Positions 1 through 6,163 are shown, counted from the first letter of the stretch. The stretch is DNA of 6,163 bases from Cyanobacteria bacterium NC_groundwater_1444_Ag_S-0.65um_54_12 (GCA_016267585.1 JACQUT010000332.1:1-6163), one strand, 5' to 3'. Notes: a model not told the origin generated them from the sequence alone. Program-made: numbers and translations.

Positions 1-566
1 CAAGCAGAACCATTTTCTTGCTGCTGGCCCAGGGAATTACTGGAATTTTGCCTACCATCGTCTCACGCTGTCAGCGCATTCCTTTCGGGTTGCTCGGCGA
101 AAACACCATCGCAAAATGGCTAGTGGAGCGGCACGCGCTAACTACCGAGTGCGCCCGGGATGCTGCGCGTCGCTCGGCTGGACGGATAGGCAGGGCACTG
201 GCTCTCGCTCAAGGAGCGGAGCTGCCGACCTCTGGTATCTTGGCAAAGATTGACCTGCTCGAGGCGCTAGCTGAAGCAGAAAAAATCGCGTCTCTCGATA
301 GCAATGAGCAAAATTTACTGCTAGAAGAGCTGATAGGCCAGGTGAGAGATGTCATGATCTTGTCACGAACCGGAAAAGCAGACTGGATAGGTCAAACAGA
401 GCTAGTGCAACAACTGGCGCAAACCCGACGAAGCTTCGGCACCTGGGAACGAATCGCAAGCAAACTGGAGTCCAGCCGCCAACGTTTATTAGCCGGCGCC
501 AATGCCAAGTTATTGTGGACGGTGCTGGCCGGCTATCTGACCAGTACGCTCGCTAATACTGATTGA
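1..566 (+). CDS. holB: DNA polymerase III subunit delta' (C-terminal part, 5' end outside window)
   Basis: Delta' is a structural subunit of the clamp-loader complex that places the beta sliding clamp on primed DNA. The reading frame is open from base 3 (codons at 3, 6, 9...), so the gene is cut by the window edge and the TTG at 18 is not its start. About 187 residues are visible, a little over half of the usual 330 or so. The segment beginning SRTIFLLLAQG and continuing ILPTIVSRCQRIPF is the end of the AAA+ core. The SRC triplet, at bases 63-71, carries the arginine finger typical of clamp-loader subunits. After it comes the helical part, including the SAGRIGRALALAQ segment that corresponds to the usual 'G.PGRAL.L' turn, and then the C-terminal collar domain. 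It ends at TGA 564-566. In many proteobacteria holB is followed by a pilZ-type gene and tatD; here it is followed by an unrelated operon. DnaX (tau/gamma) shares the SRC region, but the short collar and stop fit delta' better. Confidence 0.9.
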   Translation, partial: SRTIFLLLAQGITGILPTIVSRCQRIPFGLLGENTIAKWLVERHALTTECARDAARRSAGRIGRALALAQGAELPTSGILAKIDLLEALAEAEKIASLDSNEQNLLLEELIGQVRDVMILSRTGKADWIGQTELVQQLAQTRRSFGTWERIASKLESSRQRLLAGANAKLLWTVLAGYLTSTLANTD

Positions 567-703
567 AGTTAATGCAAGGTTAAGCATAGCCAAAAAACCG
601 GTTTGCATGACAAGATTCTGGTCTTTACTGGCTATAGGTTTGACATAGCGGCAAAGATAAATCACTGATTCTGACATCGCGACCGGATAAGGGAACCTTT
701 AAG
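567..703 (+). promoter_or_regulatory. Intergenic leader, probable promoter region of the three-gene operon
   Basis: This 137-base gap is the only sizeable non-coding space upstream of the operon, so a promoter is expected here. A perfect -35-like hexamer TTGACA lies at 640-645. No convincing -10 stands 16-18 bases downstream (CACTGA at the 17-base spacing); GATAAA at 656-661 is too close. The hexamer overlaps the inverted repeat GCTAT (631-635) / ATAGC (645-649), which could be a small operator or chance. A Shine-Dalgarno-like AAGGG at 689-693 precedes the ATG at 704 by 10 bases. That a promoter exists is likely; its exact position is not established by the sequence. Confidence 0.35.
572..608 (+). 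repeat. Imperfect inverted repeat just after holB
   Basis: ATGCAAGGTT at 572-581 can pair with AACC (596-599) and TTGCAT (603-608), giving about 10 base pairs with a three-base bulge (600-602). The loop of 14 bases is A-rich on its 3' side. It sits 6 bases after the holB stop, where a terminator would be expected, but no run of T follows on the plus strand, so it is not a standard intrinsic terminator. It could attenuate, protect an mRNA end, or mean nothing. Confidence 0.3.
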
Positions 704-2833
704 ATGCGCCATTTGTTGATTACCGGAGTTACTGGGTTCATAGGACAAGAGCTGGCAAAAACCTTGCTGGCCAGCGATCCAGATCTTCACCTCTGGGCGA
801 TCGTTCGTCCAGCTAACAAATTACCTCCGCAACAACGACCGGAGGTCTCTTCACTGTTAAGTCAACCAAATTTTCATGTCATATCAGGCGACTTGGCCTT
901 GGCGAATCTGGGCAGCGCCAGCGAGACCTTGCCAGAAACTTTCGAGGCTTGCGTGCATGTAGCGGCCATGACGGATTTTCGGGAGCGTAATCGTGCAGAG
1001 ACCTTTTGCAATAATCTGGAAGGCACCCGCCAGCTAATCGACTTTTGCCAGCGGCTAGCGCTCGCCAAGTTCTATCACGTCAGCACTGCTTACGTTTGTG
1101 GCCGCAGCCAGGGTACGTCTTACGAGCAACTAGCCGATCCGCCTGGCTTCTTCAACCCCTACGAAGCGAGCAAGCATGCGGCGGAAGCAGTAGTGGCCAG
1201 CTCAAACCTGAACTGGACCATCTTGCGGCCAAGCATAGTGGTGGGTGATTCCCGAACTGGCCAGGTGAACTCTGACAAAATGGCCTATGGCGTCCTGCGA
1301 TCTTACTTCCGCTTACGCGAAACCCTCAAGAACAAGTACTCTTCAGAAGAACTGAAACAGCAACACTTCACGGTTCTTGGTCGAACGACGGTGGCCAAGA
1401 ATCTCATCTGCGTCGACGACGTGATACGGCTACTAGTAATGATAATACAGAGCCGACCACCCCGGGGCAGCATTTTCCATCTCACCAATCCGCATCCCAC
1501 CACTCTCGGGGAAATCCATCGTGCCTTCTCCACGGCACTGGGAATGGATTACCTCGAAATGCGGGAGGAACTTCCCGCCATCTTGCAGCCGGAAGAAGAA
1601 CTCATGCAGCGTGGCATCGAAGTATACCGACCCTACATGACATGTGACGAACCGCGCTTTGACCAATCAGCCTTACGGTCATGGCTGGGAGACGCAGCAG
1701 TCGATGCGATCGTGCCAGCATCGGCAAAATTGCTCGATTTCCTTTTCCAGACCTACGTGCGGAACACCTTGCAAGTACCGGCTTTCCTGCAGGTGCTCGA
1801 TGGTGGCCGCAATCGCAAGAAACTGCTCAAGCAGCACGGGAACTCGACACTCGCTTATTCTACCTTGCGCGAGGATATCAAGGCATTCTACTTGCCACAA
1901 GAGCAGGGTTATCTACCCTACGGGATCAAGGGCAGAACAGCGGTAATCTTCGGCGATCCGATTTGCGCGACCGAGCACCTGCCATCCGCCATGGATGCCT
2001 TTGCTACTTATTGTCGCAAGCATGCCCTCAAGCTGACCGGGATACAGCTCGGCAGCAAGACGGCAGACGCCTTGGCATCATATGGCTACGTCAATCGCGT
2101 GGGCGATGACGCGATCCTGGATTTGGCTGATTTCGATCTGAGTTTGCCAGGGAAAGGTTTCGCTCAGCTGCGGCGCTGGCGCAACAGCGCTCGGGCCGCT
2201 GGAGTAGCAGTCAAAGAAGCTTCTTACGCCGCAGTGCCGTTCGAAGCGGTGGAACAGATCTCCAGAACCTGGCTGTGCCGCAAGATCAATCAGCGTGAGC
2301 TGGACTTGTTGCTACGGCCGCTGCCATCGGTAGACGAAGAAGATGTGCGCAAGTTCTTTGCCTTCCAAGGTACCCAGCTGGTCGGTCTGGTCTTCTTCGA
2401 TCCGATTTATCGCAACGGAAAGGTCATAGGATATTATGCCGATCTTGAACGTTATGCGCCGCAGCCGCACGGCATCCATGATTTGCTCTTGCTGGAGGCG
2501 ATTCGCACCTTCCAGGCCGAAGGGCGCGAAATCCTCTCGTTAGGGCTGGCGCCGCTGGCGGGGCTAGAAGACGAAGATCATCCAGCTGCCAGTTCGCTGA
2601 CCCGCCAGTTGCTGGTTGCCATTCGTGACGAAGTAGGACCAGTCTATAACTTCACTGGCGTGTCGCGTCACAAGGCTCATTATCAGCCACGCTGGGAACC
2701 CACTTACTTCTTCTCTGCGCAGCATGACGGAGCCAGTGATCTCCTGGATGTATTCAGTCTGATCGGCCTGCTGCCGCCAGAAGCCATCAAAGCAGTTTCC
2801 GACGATACCTTCGATCGCATGAGAGAGGCATAA
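704..2833 (+). CDS. Fusion protein: thioester/fatty-acyl reductase-type SDR plus MprF-like transferase domain (DUF2156)
   Basis: This is a 709-residue soluble protein with two catalytic modules. Residues 1 to about 340 form an extended SDR: Rossmann motif GVTGFIG at 8-14, SGDLALANLG at 61-70, HVAAMTDF at 85-92, STAY at 127-130 and the catalytic Y153xxxK157, followed by WTILRPSIVVGDS. These blocks match the NAD_binding_4 (male sterility/thioester reductase) family, which reduces acyl thioesters to aldehydes or alcohols with NAD(P)H. Residues about 371-680 match the cytosolic catalytic part of MprF-type lysyl-phosphatidylglycerol synthases: LLKQHGNSTLAYSTLRED (374-391), FGDPI (416-420), LRRWRNSARAAG (489-500), LSLGLAPLAGL (611-621) and YNF-G----K----P-WEP (648-666). 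MprF's membrane flippase domain is absent, and no transmembrane segment or signal peptide is seen. The start at 704 is supported by AAGGG upstream and by the Rossmann strand beginning at once. The next gene starts 4 bases after the stop. Domain identities are firm; the substrate, and whether the C-terminal half uses aminoacyl-tRNA, are unknown. Confidence 0.88.
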   Translation: MRHLLITGVTGFIGQELAKTLLASDPDLHLWAIVRPANKLPPQQRPEVSSLLSQPNFHVISGDLALANLGSASETLPETFEACVHVAAMTDFRERNRAETFCNNLEGTRQLIDFCQRLALAKFYHVSTAYVCGRSQGTSYEQLADPPGFFNPYEASKHAAEAVVASSNLNWTILRPSIVVGDSRTGQVNSDKMAYGVLRSYFRLRETLKNKYSSEELKQQHFTVLGRTTVAKNLICVDDVIRLLVMIIQSRPPRGSIFHLTNPHPTTLGEIHRAFSTALGMDYLEMREELPAILQPEEELMQRGIEVYRPYMTCDEPRFDQSALRSWLGDAAVDAIVPASAKLLDFLFQTYVRNTLQVPAFLQVLDGGRNRKKLLKQHGNSTLAYSTLREDIKAFYLPQEQGYLPYGIKGRTAVIFGDPICATEHLPSAMDAFATYCRKHALKLTGIQLGSKTADALASYGYVNRVGDDAILDLADFDLSLPGKGFAQLRRWRNSARAAGVAVKEASYAAVPFEAVEQISRTWLCRKINQRELDLLLRPLPSVDEEDVRKFFAFQGTQLVGLVFFDPIYRNGKVIGYYADLERYAPQPHGIHDLLLLEAIRTFQAEGREILSLGLAPLAGLEDEDHPAASSLTRQLLVAIRDEVGPVYNFTGVSRHKAHYQPRWEPTYFFSAQHDGASDLLDVFSLIGLLPPEAIKAVSDDTFDRMREA
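2821..2828 (+). promoter_or_regulatory. Ribosome binding site inside the end of the fusion gene
   Basis: GAGAGAGG lies within the last codons of the upstream gene, 9 bases before the ATG at 2838. It supports this start for the dikinase over the next in-frame ATG at 2892. Because the site is swept by ribosomes finishing the upstream gene, translation of the two genes is probably coupled. Confidence 0.6.
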
Positions 2834-2837
2834 GCAG

Positions 2838-5420
2838 ATGCACCGCGTTCTGCAAAAAACCGCAACTATCATTCCCTTCGCTACCGATACCATGCCTGCT
2901 TTGGAACAGGTGGGGAAAAAGGCTCTAGGTTTACTGGAGCTATTTGCAGCCGGTTTACCGGTACCGGAAGGATTTTGCTTGACGGTGGCGGCATATGAGC
3001 ACTTCTTGGCTAGCGTGCCAGAAATCGCCGCCATCAGGCAGGCGTATGCCCAGGCAAATTCCGAAGAAAAAGCGTGCCAGCTCGAGAACTGGCTCTCGGC
3101 AGCGCAAGCGTATATCGTCAGCAATGCTCTGCCCGGAGATTTACAAGCATCGATTGCCACTGCCTATCGTGAACTCGGTGGCGGTCTGGTTGCCGTGCGA
3201 TCTTCTGGTATCAATGAGGACTTGGGCCAAGCCAGTTTTGCCGGTCAATACGAGTCCATTCTGGGCGTAGCGGGGATCTCGCAGCTCGAAGCGGCCATCA
3301 AGCAATGCTGGGCCTCCGCATGGGCGCTACGCGTCTTGATCTACGGGGAAAAACATGGCGTGGTGTTTCAACAGCTGGGCGCTGGGATGGGCATAGTCGT
3401 TCAGCGGCTAGTAGCAGCAGACAGCGCCGGTGTGCTCTTCACCGTGAATCCCGTGTCGGGACGCGAAGACGAAATGGTCATCGAGTCCTGCTGGGGCCTG
3501 GGGGAGGCGCTAGTCTCCGGCAAGGTGCAACCAGATCGCTTCGTAATAGCAGCACACACTGGTACGCCGTTACAGGTAGACATCGTGGCGTCCCGTACCC
3601 TCGGCGACCGGCAACTGGTAGAAATTGCCGCTTTGGGGCGCCAGATCGCCTTGTTATACGGTTGCCCGCAAGACATAGAATTTGCGATAGCGAGTGGTCA
3701 GATCTACTTGCTACAAGCTCGGCCCATAACCAAGCTGAACTTTACCGGTATTTCCGGCGAGTGGACCACTGCCGACTTTCGTGACGGTGGCGTAGCAGCC
3801 GGAGTGGTATCGCCTTACATGTGGTCACTTTATAACTTCATCTGGCAGCACACCATGCCGACTTACCTGCGTACTATCAAGCTATGGCGTACCAATGAAG
3901 AGGTAGAGTGGGCAAAAGTCTTCTTTGCACGGCCCTACTGGAACATGGGAGCAGTCAAACAGGCTTTGCAGATAGTGCCAGGCTTCAAAGAGCGGGACTT
4001 CGATCGCGATCTTGGTATAGAGCCCACTTACGACGGTGATGGCTTGACCGTGCCGGTGAACTTGCAAACTATCTGGGGAGCCTTGCCGGTCCTCTTCGCC
4101 CTGGGAAAAGCATATCGCAAGCAACTGGAGCGCAACCGGCGAATAGTAGCAGATTTTCCTGGCATTGAAGCGAGTTACGACGCTCTGGACTTGCAAAATC
4201 TACCTTTCCCGCAGCTACTGGAACAATATAAGCGCTTGATCTTGGAGGACTACTTCCGCATAGAATCCGCCTACTTCTATACCATCTTCAATACCTCTAA
4301 TGCCAAGCTGGATTTCAAGCAGGTGTTCGCGCCGCTAGAAAAGAAATGCGGCAATGACATCAGCTCCCTGGCCCTGCTAGGTGGGCTGCAAGATGTTCCC
4401 CATCTGAAACCTTTGATAGCACTTTGGCAACTGGCCGAAAAGCTGCGCCAAGATCCCGAACTGGGAGCTGCCATCGTGGAGGCTGAACCAGCAACTGTCT
4501 GGGAGCTACTGGCCGGTACCGAGCTAGCAGCATGCTTGCTGGACTTTTGCCGGACTTACCGTCAGCATTCCACGGCTGAACTGGATTTGACAGCTCCGCG
4601 CTGGGATGAAGACAGTACCTTCGTCATCCAGACTTTACAAGGTTTCCTCAAAACCATTGGAAGCAGCGATCCGGCAGTTGCCAGCCAAAAACAGTACGAG
4701 CGGTATATAGCAGAACGCGCCAAAGCAGAGCGTTATTTCGGCAAGCTGCGCCTGGGGCGCCGCAGCTTCTTCCAGAAACTGGAGCGCGCGCGCAATTATG
4801 CCTGGTGGCGAGAGTACATGCGCGATCATTCCACGCGCTTGTACTACCAGATTCGGCGCCTCACCCTGGCATTGGCGAAACGTATGCAAGTGGCAGGTCA
4901 GCTCAACACCAAAGGAGATATCTTCTTCTTGACCTTCCACGAGGTAATTGCCCTGGCCGCCGGTGAATTGGCACCAGCGGCAGCCGAAAGCATAATCCAG
5001 GAACGTCGTTACTACAATGCGAGTTATCGCAACTTCAAGAATCCCAACGAGGTGGGTTATCGGTACCAGCTTCAGGAGATTCCGGTTACCGCCGTCACCG
5101 GGCTGTGCGGCGTAGCCTGCAGTCCTGGACAGGTGGAGGGGACCCTGCGCGTCATCTCCTCTATCGCCGAATCCGCTCGCTTGCAGCCGGGTGACATCCT
5201 GGTCACCCCCTTCACCGATCCGGGTTGGACACCTTTATTCGGGATCATCGGCGCGGTGGTCACCGAAACTGGCGGTTTCTTGAGCCATGCGGCGGTCGTT
5301 GCGCGTGAATATGGCATTCCGGCTGTCCTGGCAGTACCGCATGCTTGCAGCCGGCTAAAAGATGGCGCGCGCGCCATAGTCGATGGGACCAATGGTTCTA
5401 TTATCTTGCTGGATAGCTAG
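2838..5420 (+). CDS. Swivelling-histidine dikinase of the rifampin-phosphotransferase type (PEP-synthase-like), acceptor unknown
   Basis: This 860-residue protein belongs to the PEP-utilising/PPDK superfamily, in which ATP phosphorylates a mobile histidine that passes the phosphate to an acceptor. Residues about 20-300 are the ATP-grasp domain: VGKKALGLLEL (25-35), VAVRSSGINEDLGQASFAGQ (118-137), AGVLFTVNPVSG (197-208), WGLGEALVSGKVQPD (219-233) and IEFAIASGQIYLLQARPIT (280-298). Residues about 310-745 are a large, aromatic-rich, mostly helical middle domain ending in the family-typical ARNYAWWREYMRDH (651-664) and GDIFFLTFHEV (693-703). Residues about 755-860 are the phosphohistidine domain, with TETGGFLSHAAVVARE (809-824) and probable catalytic His817. 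The protein ends there, so the PEP/pyruvate-binding TIM barrel of true PEP synthase and PPDK is missing. Length and domain order match rifampin phosphotransferase (Rph). After GIPAVLAV the usual G-x-x-A-T is replaced by PHACSRL. The lipid-gene context argues against an antibiotic-resistance role, but that is inference. ATG 2838 is chosen from its ribosome site; no signal peptide is seen. Confidence 0.88.
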   Translation: MHRVLQKTATIIPFATDTMPALEQVGKKALGLLELFAAGLPVPEGFCLTVAAYEHFLASVPEIAAIRQAYAQANSEEKACQLENWLSAAQAYIVSNALPGDLQASIATAYRELGGGLVAVRSSGINEDLGQASFAGQYESILGVAGISQLEAAIKQCWASAWALRVLIYGEKHGVVFQQLGAGMGIVVQRLVAADSAGVLFTVNPVSGREDEMVIESCWGLGEALVSGKVQPDRFVIAAHTGTPLQVDIVASRTLGDRQLVEIAALGRQIALLYGCPQDIEFAIASGQIYLLQARPITKLNFTGISGEWTTADFRDGGVAAGVVSPYMWSLYNFIWQHTMPTYLRTIKLWRTNEEVEWAKVFFARPYWNMGAVKQALQIVPGFKERDFDRDLGIEPTYDGDGLTVPVNLQTIWGALPVLFALGKAYRKQLERNRRIVADFPGIEASYDALDLQNLPFPQLLEQYKRLILEDYFRIESAYFYTIFNTSNAKLDFKQVFAPLEKKCGNDISSLALLGGLQDVPHLKPLIALWQLAEKLRQDPELGAAIVEAEPATVWELLAGTELAACLLDFCRTYRQHSTAELDLTAPRWDEDSTFVIQTLQGFLKTIGSSDPAVASQKQYERYIAERAKAERYFGKLRLGRRSFFQKLERARNYAWWREYMRDHSTRLYYQIRRLTLALAKRMQVAGQLNTKGDIFFLTFHEVIALAAGELAPAAAESIIQERRYYNASYRNFKNPNEVGYRYQLQEIPVTAVTGLCGVACSPGQVEGTLRVISSIAESARLQPGDILVTPFTDPGWTPLFGIIGAVVTETGGFLSHAAVVAREYGIPAVLAVPHACSRLKDGARAIVDGTNGSIILLDS

Positions 5421-5453
5421 CTTGATACGACATCCCCGGGCGAGGAATCAGCT

Positions 5454-6026
5454 ATGATAACTATTGGTGCGATTCTCTGGCTAGCGTTGCCCATGGTGAT
5501 GGCCGGCGCCATTCACATGGGGATTGTCAAGCGTGATATCTTTCCGCGCTTACGAGTACCGGTAGATGGCCATCTTACCTTCCGGGGCAAGCGCTTGTTC
5601 GGAGATCATAAAACCTGGCGGGGTTTCTTGGTATTGATCACCGGGTGCATGGTCGTAATGACCATGCAATTTTTGTTGGCGCTATACTATCCCGCAGTAC
5701 GTTCCATCGGGCTATTCGATTACACCAGCGTCAACCCGTTATATGCTGGAGCGGTGCTGGGCCTGGGCTATGCCTTGGGCGAATTGCCAAACAGTTTCCT
5801 TAAACGACAGCTCGAAATAGCGCCCGGCGTTACGGCTTCGGGTATCACTGGTCTTTGTTTCCTGATCTTGGATCAAGCCGATTCGGTATTGGGTTGCTTG
5901 CTGTTATTACCCTTGATCTGGGTCCCCTCGCTCAAAGTAGCATCAGAGATACTCGGAGTTTGCACCGCTCTGCACCTGGCCTTTAATGCCTCCTTTTTCT
6001 TGATTGGCATACGCAAACGCCTTTGA
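5454..6026 (+). CDS. CarS-family (CDP-archaeol synthase-like, DUF46) membrane cytidylyltransferase
   Basis: This is a small hydrophobic protein of 190 residues with about five membrane segments, near residues 3-24, 56-80, 95-112, 129-155 and 160-186. Archaeal CarS transfers CMP from CTP to the unsaturated ether phospholipid DGGGP to make CDP-archaeol. The family signatures are visible: GKRLFGDHKTWRG (45-57), LGYALGELPNSFLKRQLEIAPG (104-125, the 'GD..KSF.KRR..IKPG' block of archaeal members, here with Glu110 where Asp is usual), LDQADSVLG (139-147) and ALHLAFN (172-178, the C-terminal H...N block). It is distinct from ordinary bacterial CdsA, which is much longer. The start is set by GAGGAA at 5442-5447, 6 bases before the ATG. 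It lies 33 bases after the dikinase gene on the same strand and is the last gene of the run. Whether a bacterial member uses an ether lipid, phosphatidic acid or another phospholipid is not shown by the sequence. Confidence 0.85.
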   Translation: MITIGAILWLALPMVMAGAIHMGIVKRDIFPRLRVPVDGHLTFRGKRLFGDHKTWRGFLVLITGCMVVMTMQFLLALYYPAVRSIGLFDYTSVNPLYAGAVLGLGYALGELPNSFLKRQLEIAPGVTASGITGLCFLILDQADSVLGCLLLLPLIWVPSLKVASEILGVCTALHLAFNASFFLIGIRKRL

Positions 6027-6080
6027 GCATCGCTCTCGAACGGCTATCTCCCCCACTCGCGAGATCGCGGGCCGAATTGC

Positions 6081-6130
6081 CTGAGCAGTCGCCCCTTCCT
6101 CCGTTTCCTTCGGTTAGAGCGGCTGCTGAG
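6081..6130. repeat. Imperfect stem-loop between two convergent genes, possible transcript end
   Basis: CTGAGCAGTCGCCC (6081-6094) can pair with GAGCGGCTGCTGAG (6117-6130), with two mismatches and one G-T pair, around a 22-base loop that itself has CCG/CGG ends (6101-6113). It lies between the converging CarS-like gene and rnpB, where both transcripts must stop. Neither strand has a T-run after the stem, so a standard intrinsic terminator is not supported. A Rho-dependent end or an RNA-processing hairpin are alternatives. A shorter palindrome, CGCGA-GA-TCGCG, lies at 6058-6069. Confidence 0.3.
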
Positions 6131-6163
6131 CGTTAGTGGATCTGTAAGCCGAATTCTGTATCC
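6131..6163 (-). ncRNA. rnpB: RNase P RNA, 3' end only (rest outside window)
   Basis: RNase P RNA is the catalytic RNA that trims the 5' ends of tRNA precursors. Read on the minus strand from the right edge, the sequence contains ACAGAATTCGGCTTAC (bases 6159 down to 6144). This is the conserved region V that forms the 3' strand of helix P4 (general form ACAGAAYYCGGCUUA) near the 3' end of bacterial type A RNase P RNA. The following AGATCCACTAACG would be the 3' strand of helix P1, whose partner lies outside the window, so the mature end near 6131 is approximate. The gene points towards the CarS-like gene. Confidence 0.85.

Noticed and set aside
18..20. TTG at 18 as the start of the holB product
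   Set aside because: The frame is open to the window edge and the residues before it (SRTIF) continue the conserved AAA+ strand, so this is an internal codon of a truncated gene.
572..608. Intrinsic terminator of holB
   Set aside because: The stem is bulged and AT-rich, and no T-run follows on the plus strand; kept only as an inverted repeat.
1681..2109. 142-codon plus-strand frame inside the fusion gene
   Set aside because: It sits across the domain linker and start of the MprF-like domain in a different frame; the real frame carries conserved motifs through the same bases.
704..2833. Annotation as mprF / lysyl-phosphatidylglycerol synthase
   Set aside because: Only the soluble C-terminal domain family is present; the membrane flippase domain is missing and is replaced by an SDR reductase, so the function cannot be assumed to be the same.
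2564..3160. 198-codon open frame on the minus strand spanning the junction of the fusion gene and the dikinase gene
   Set aside because: It lies entirely opposite two well-supported genes, shows no recognisable domain, has a Ser/Cys/Ala-rich composition typical of antisense frames, and has no clear family motif.
3305..3784. 159-codon plus-strand frame inside the dikinase gene
   Set aside because: It overlaps the ATP-grasp domain in another frame and is Arg/Ser-rich with no motif, as expected of a shadow of a GC-richer coding region.
2838..5420. Annotation as phosphoenolpyruvate synthase (ppsA)
   Set aside because: The order ATP-grasp, helical domain, C-terminal phosphohistidine domain and the absence of the PEP/pyruvate barrel do not fit PpsA, in which the His domain is central and the barrel is C-terminal.

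Overview
The window looks like chromosomal DNA of a Gram-negative bacterium, most likely a beta- or gammaproteobacterium or a close relative. Two housekeeping landmarks support this. The left edge holds the C-terminal half of a DNA polymerase III delta' subunit (holB). The right edge holds the 3' end of an RNase P RNA gene (rnpB) on the minus strand, recognised from its conserved CR-V/P4 segment. Base composition is balanced to mildly GC-rich by eye. No insertion sequence, tRNA, CRISPR array or phage gene is visible. The exact genus cannot be told from the sequence alone.

Layout: 1-566 is the end of holB. 567-703 is a 137-base intergenic region with small inverted repeats and a TTGACA hexamer, the only obvious place for a promoter serving what follows. 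704-6026 is a tight same-strand run of three genes, with gaps of 4 and 33 bases, which very likely forms one operon. 6027-6130 is a convergent intergenic region with an imperfect stem-loop. 6131-6163 is the 3' end of rnpB on the minus strand.

The operon is the interesting part. Gene 1 (709 aa) fuses an extended short-chain dehydrogenase of the thioester/fatty-acyl reductase type to a soluble MprF-like catalytic domain (LPG_synthase_C/DUF2156). Gene 2 (860 aa) is a swivelling-histidine dikinase with the order ATP-grasp, large helical middle domain, phosphohistidine domain. This is the plan of rifampin phosphotransferase; there is no PEP/pyruvate TIM barrel, so its phosphate acceptor is unknown and it should not be called PEP synthase. 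Gene 3 (190 aa) is a multi-spanning membrane protein of the CarS (CDP-archaeol synthase, DUF46) family, an archaeal-type lipid cytidylyltransferase.

Together these chemistries suggest an uncharacterised lipid-modifying or lipid-building route: reduction of an acyl thioester, phosphorylation of an acceptor, CTP activation of a phospholipid, and aminoacyl or acyl transfer. The family assignments rest on motifs read in the sequence. The pathway, its order and its substrates are inference.
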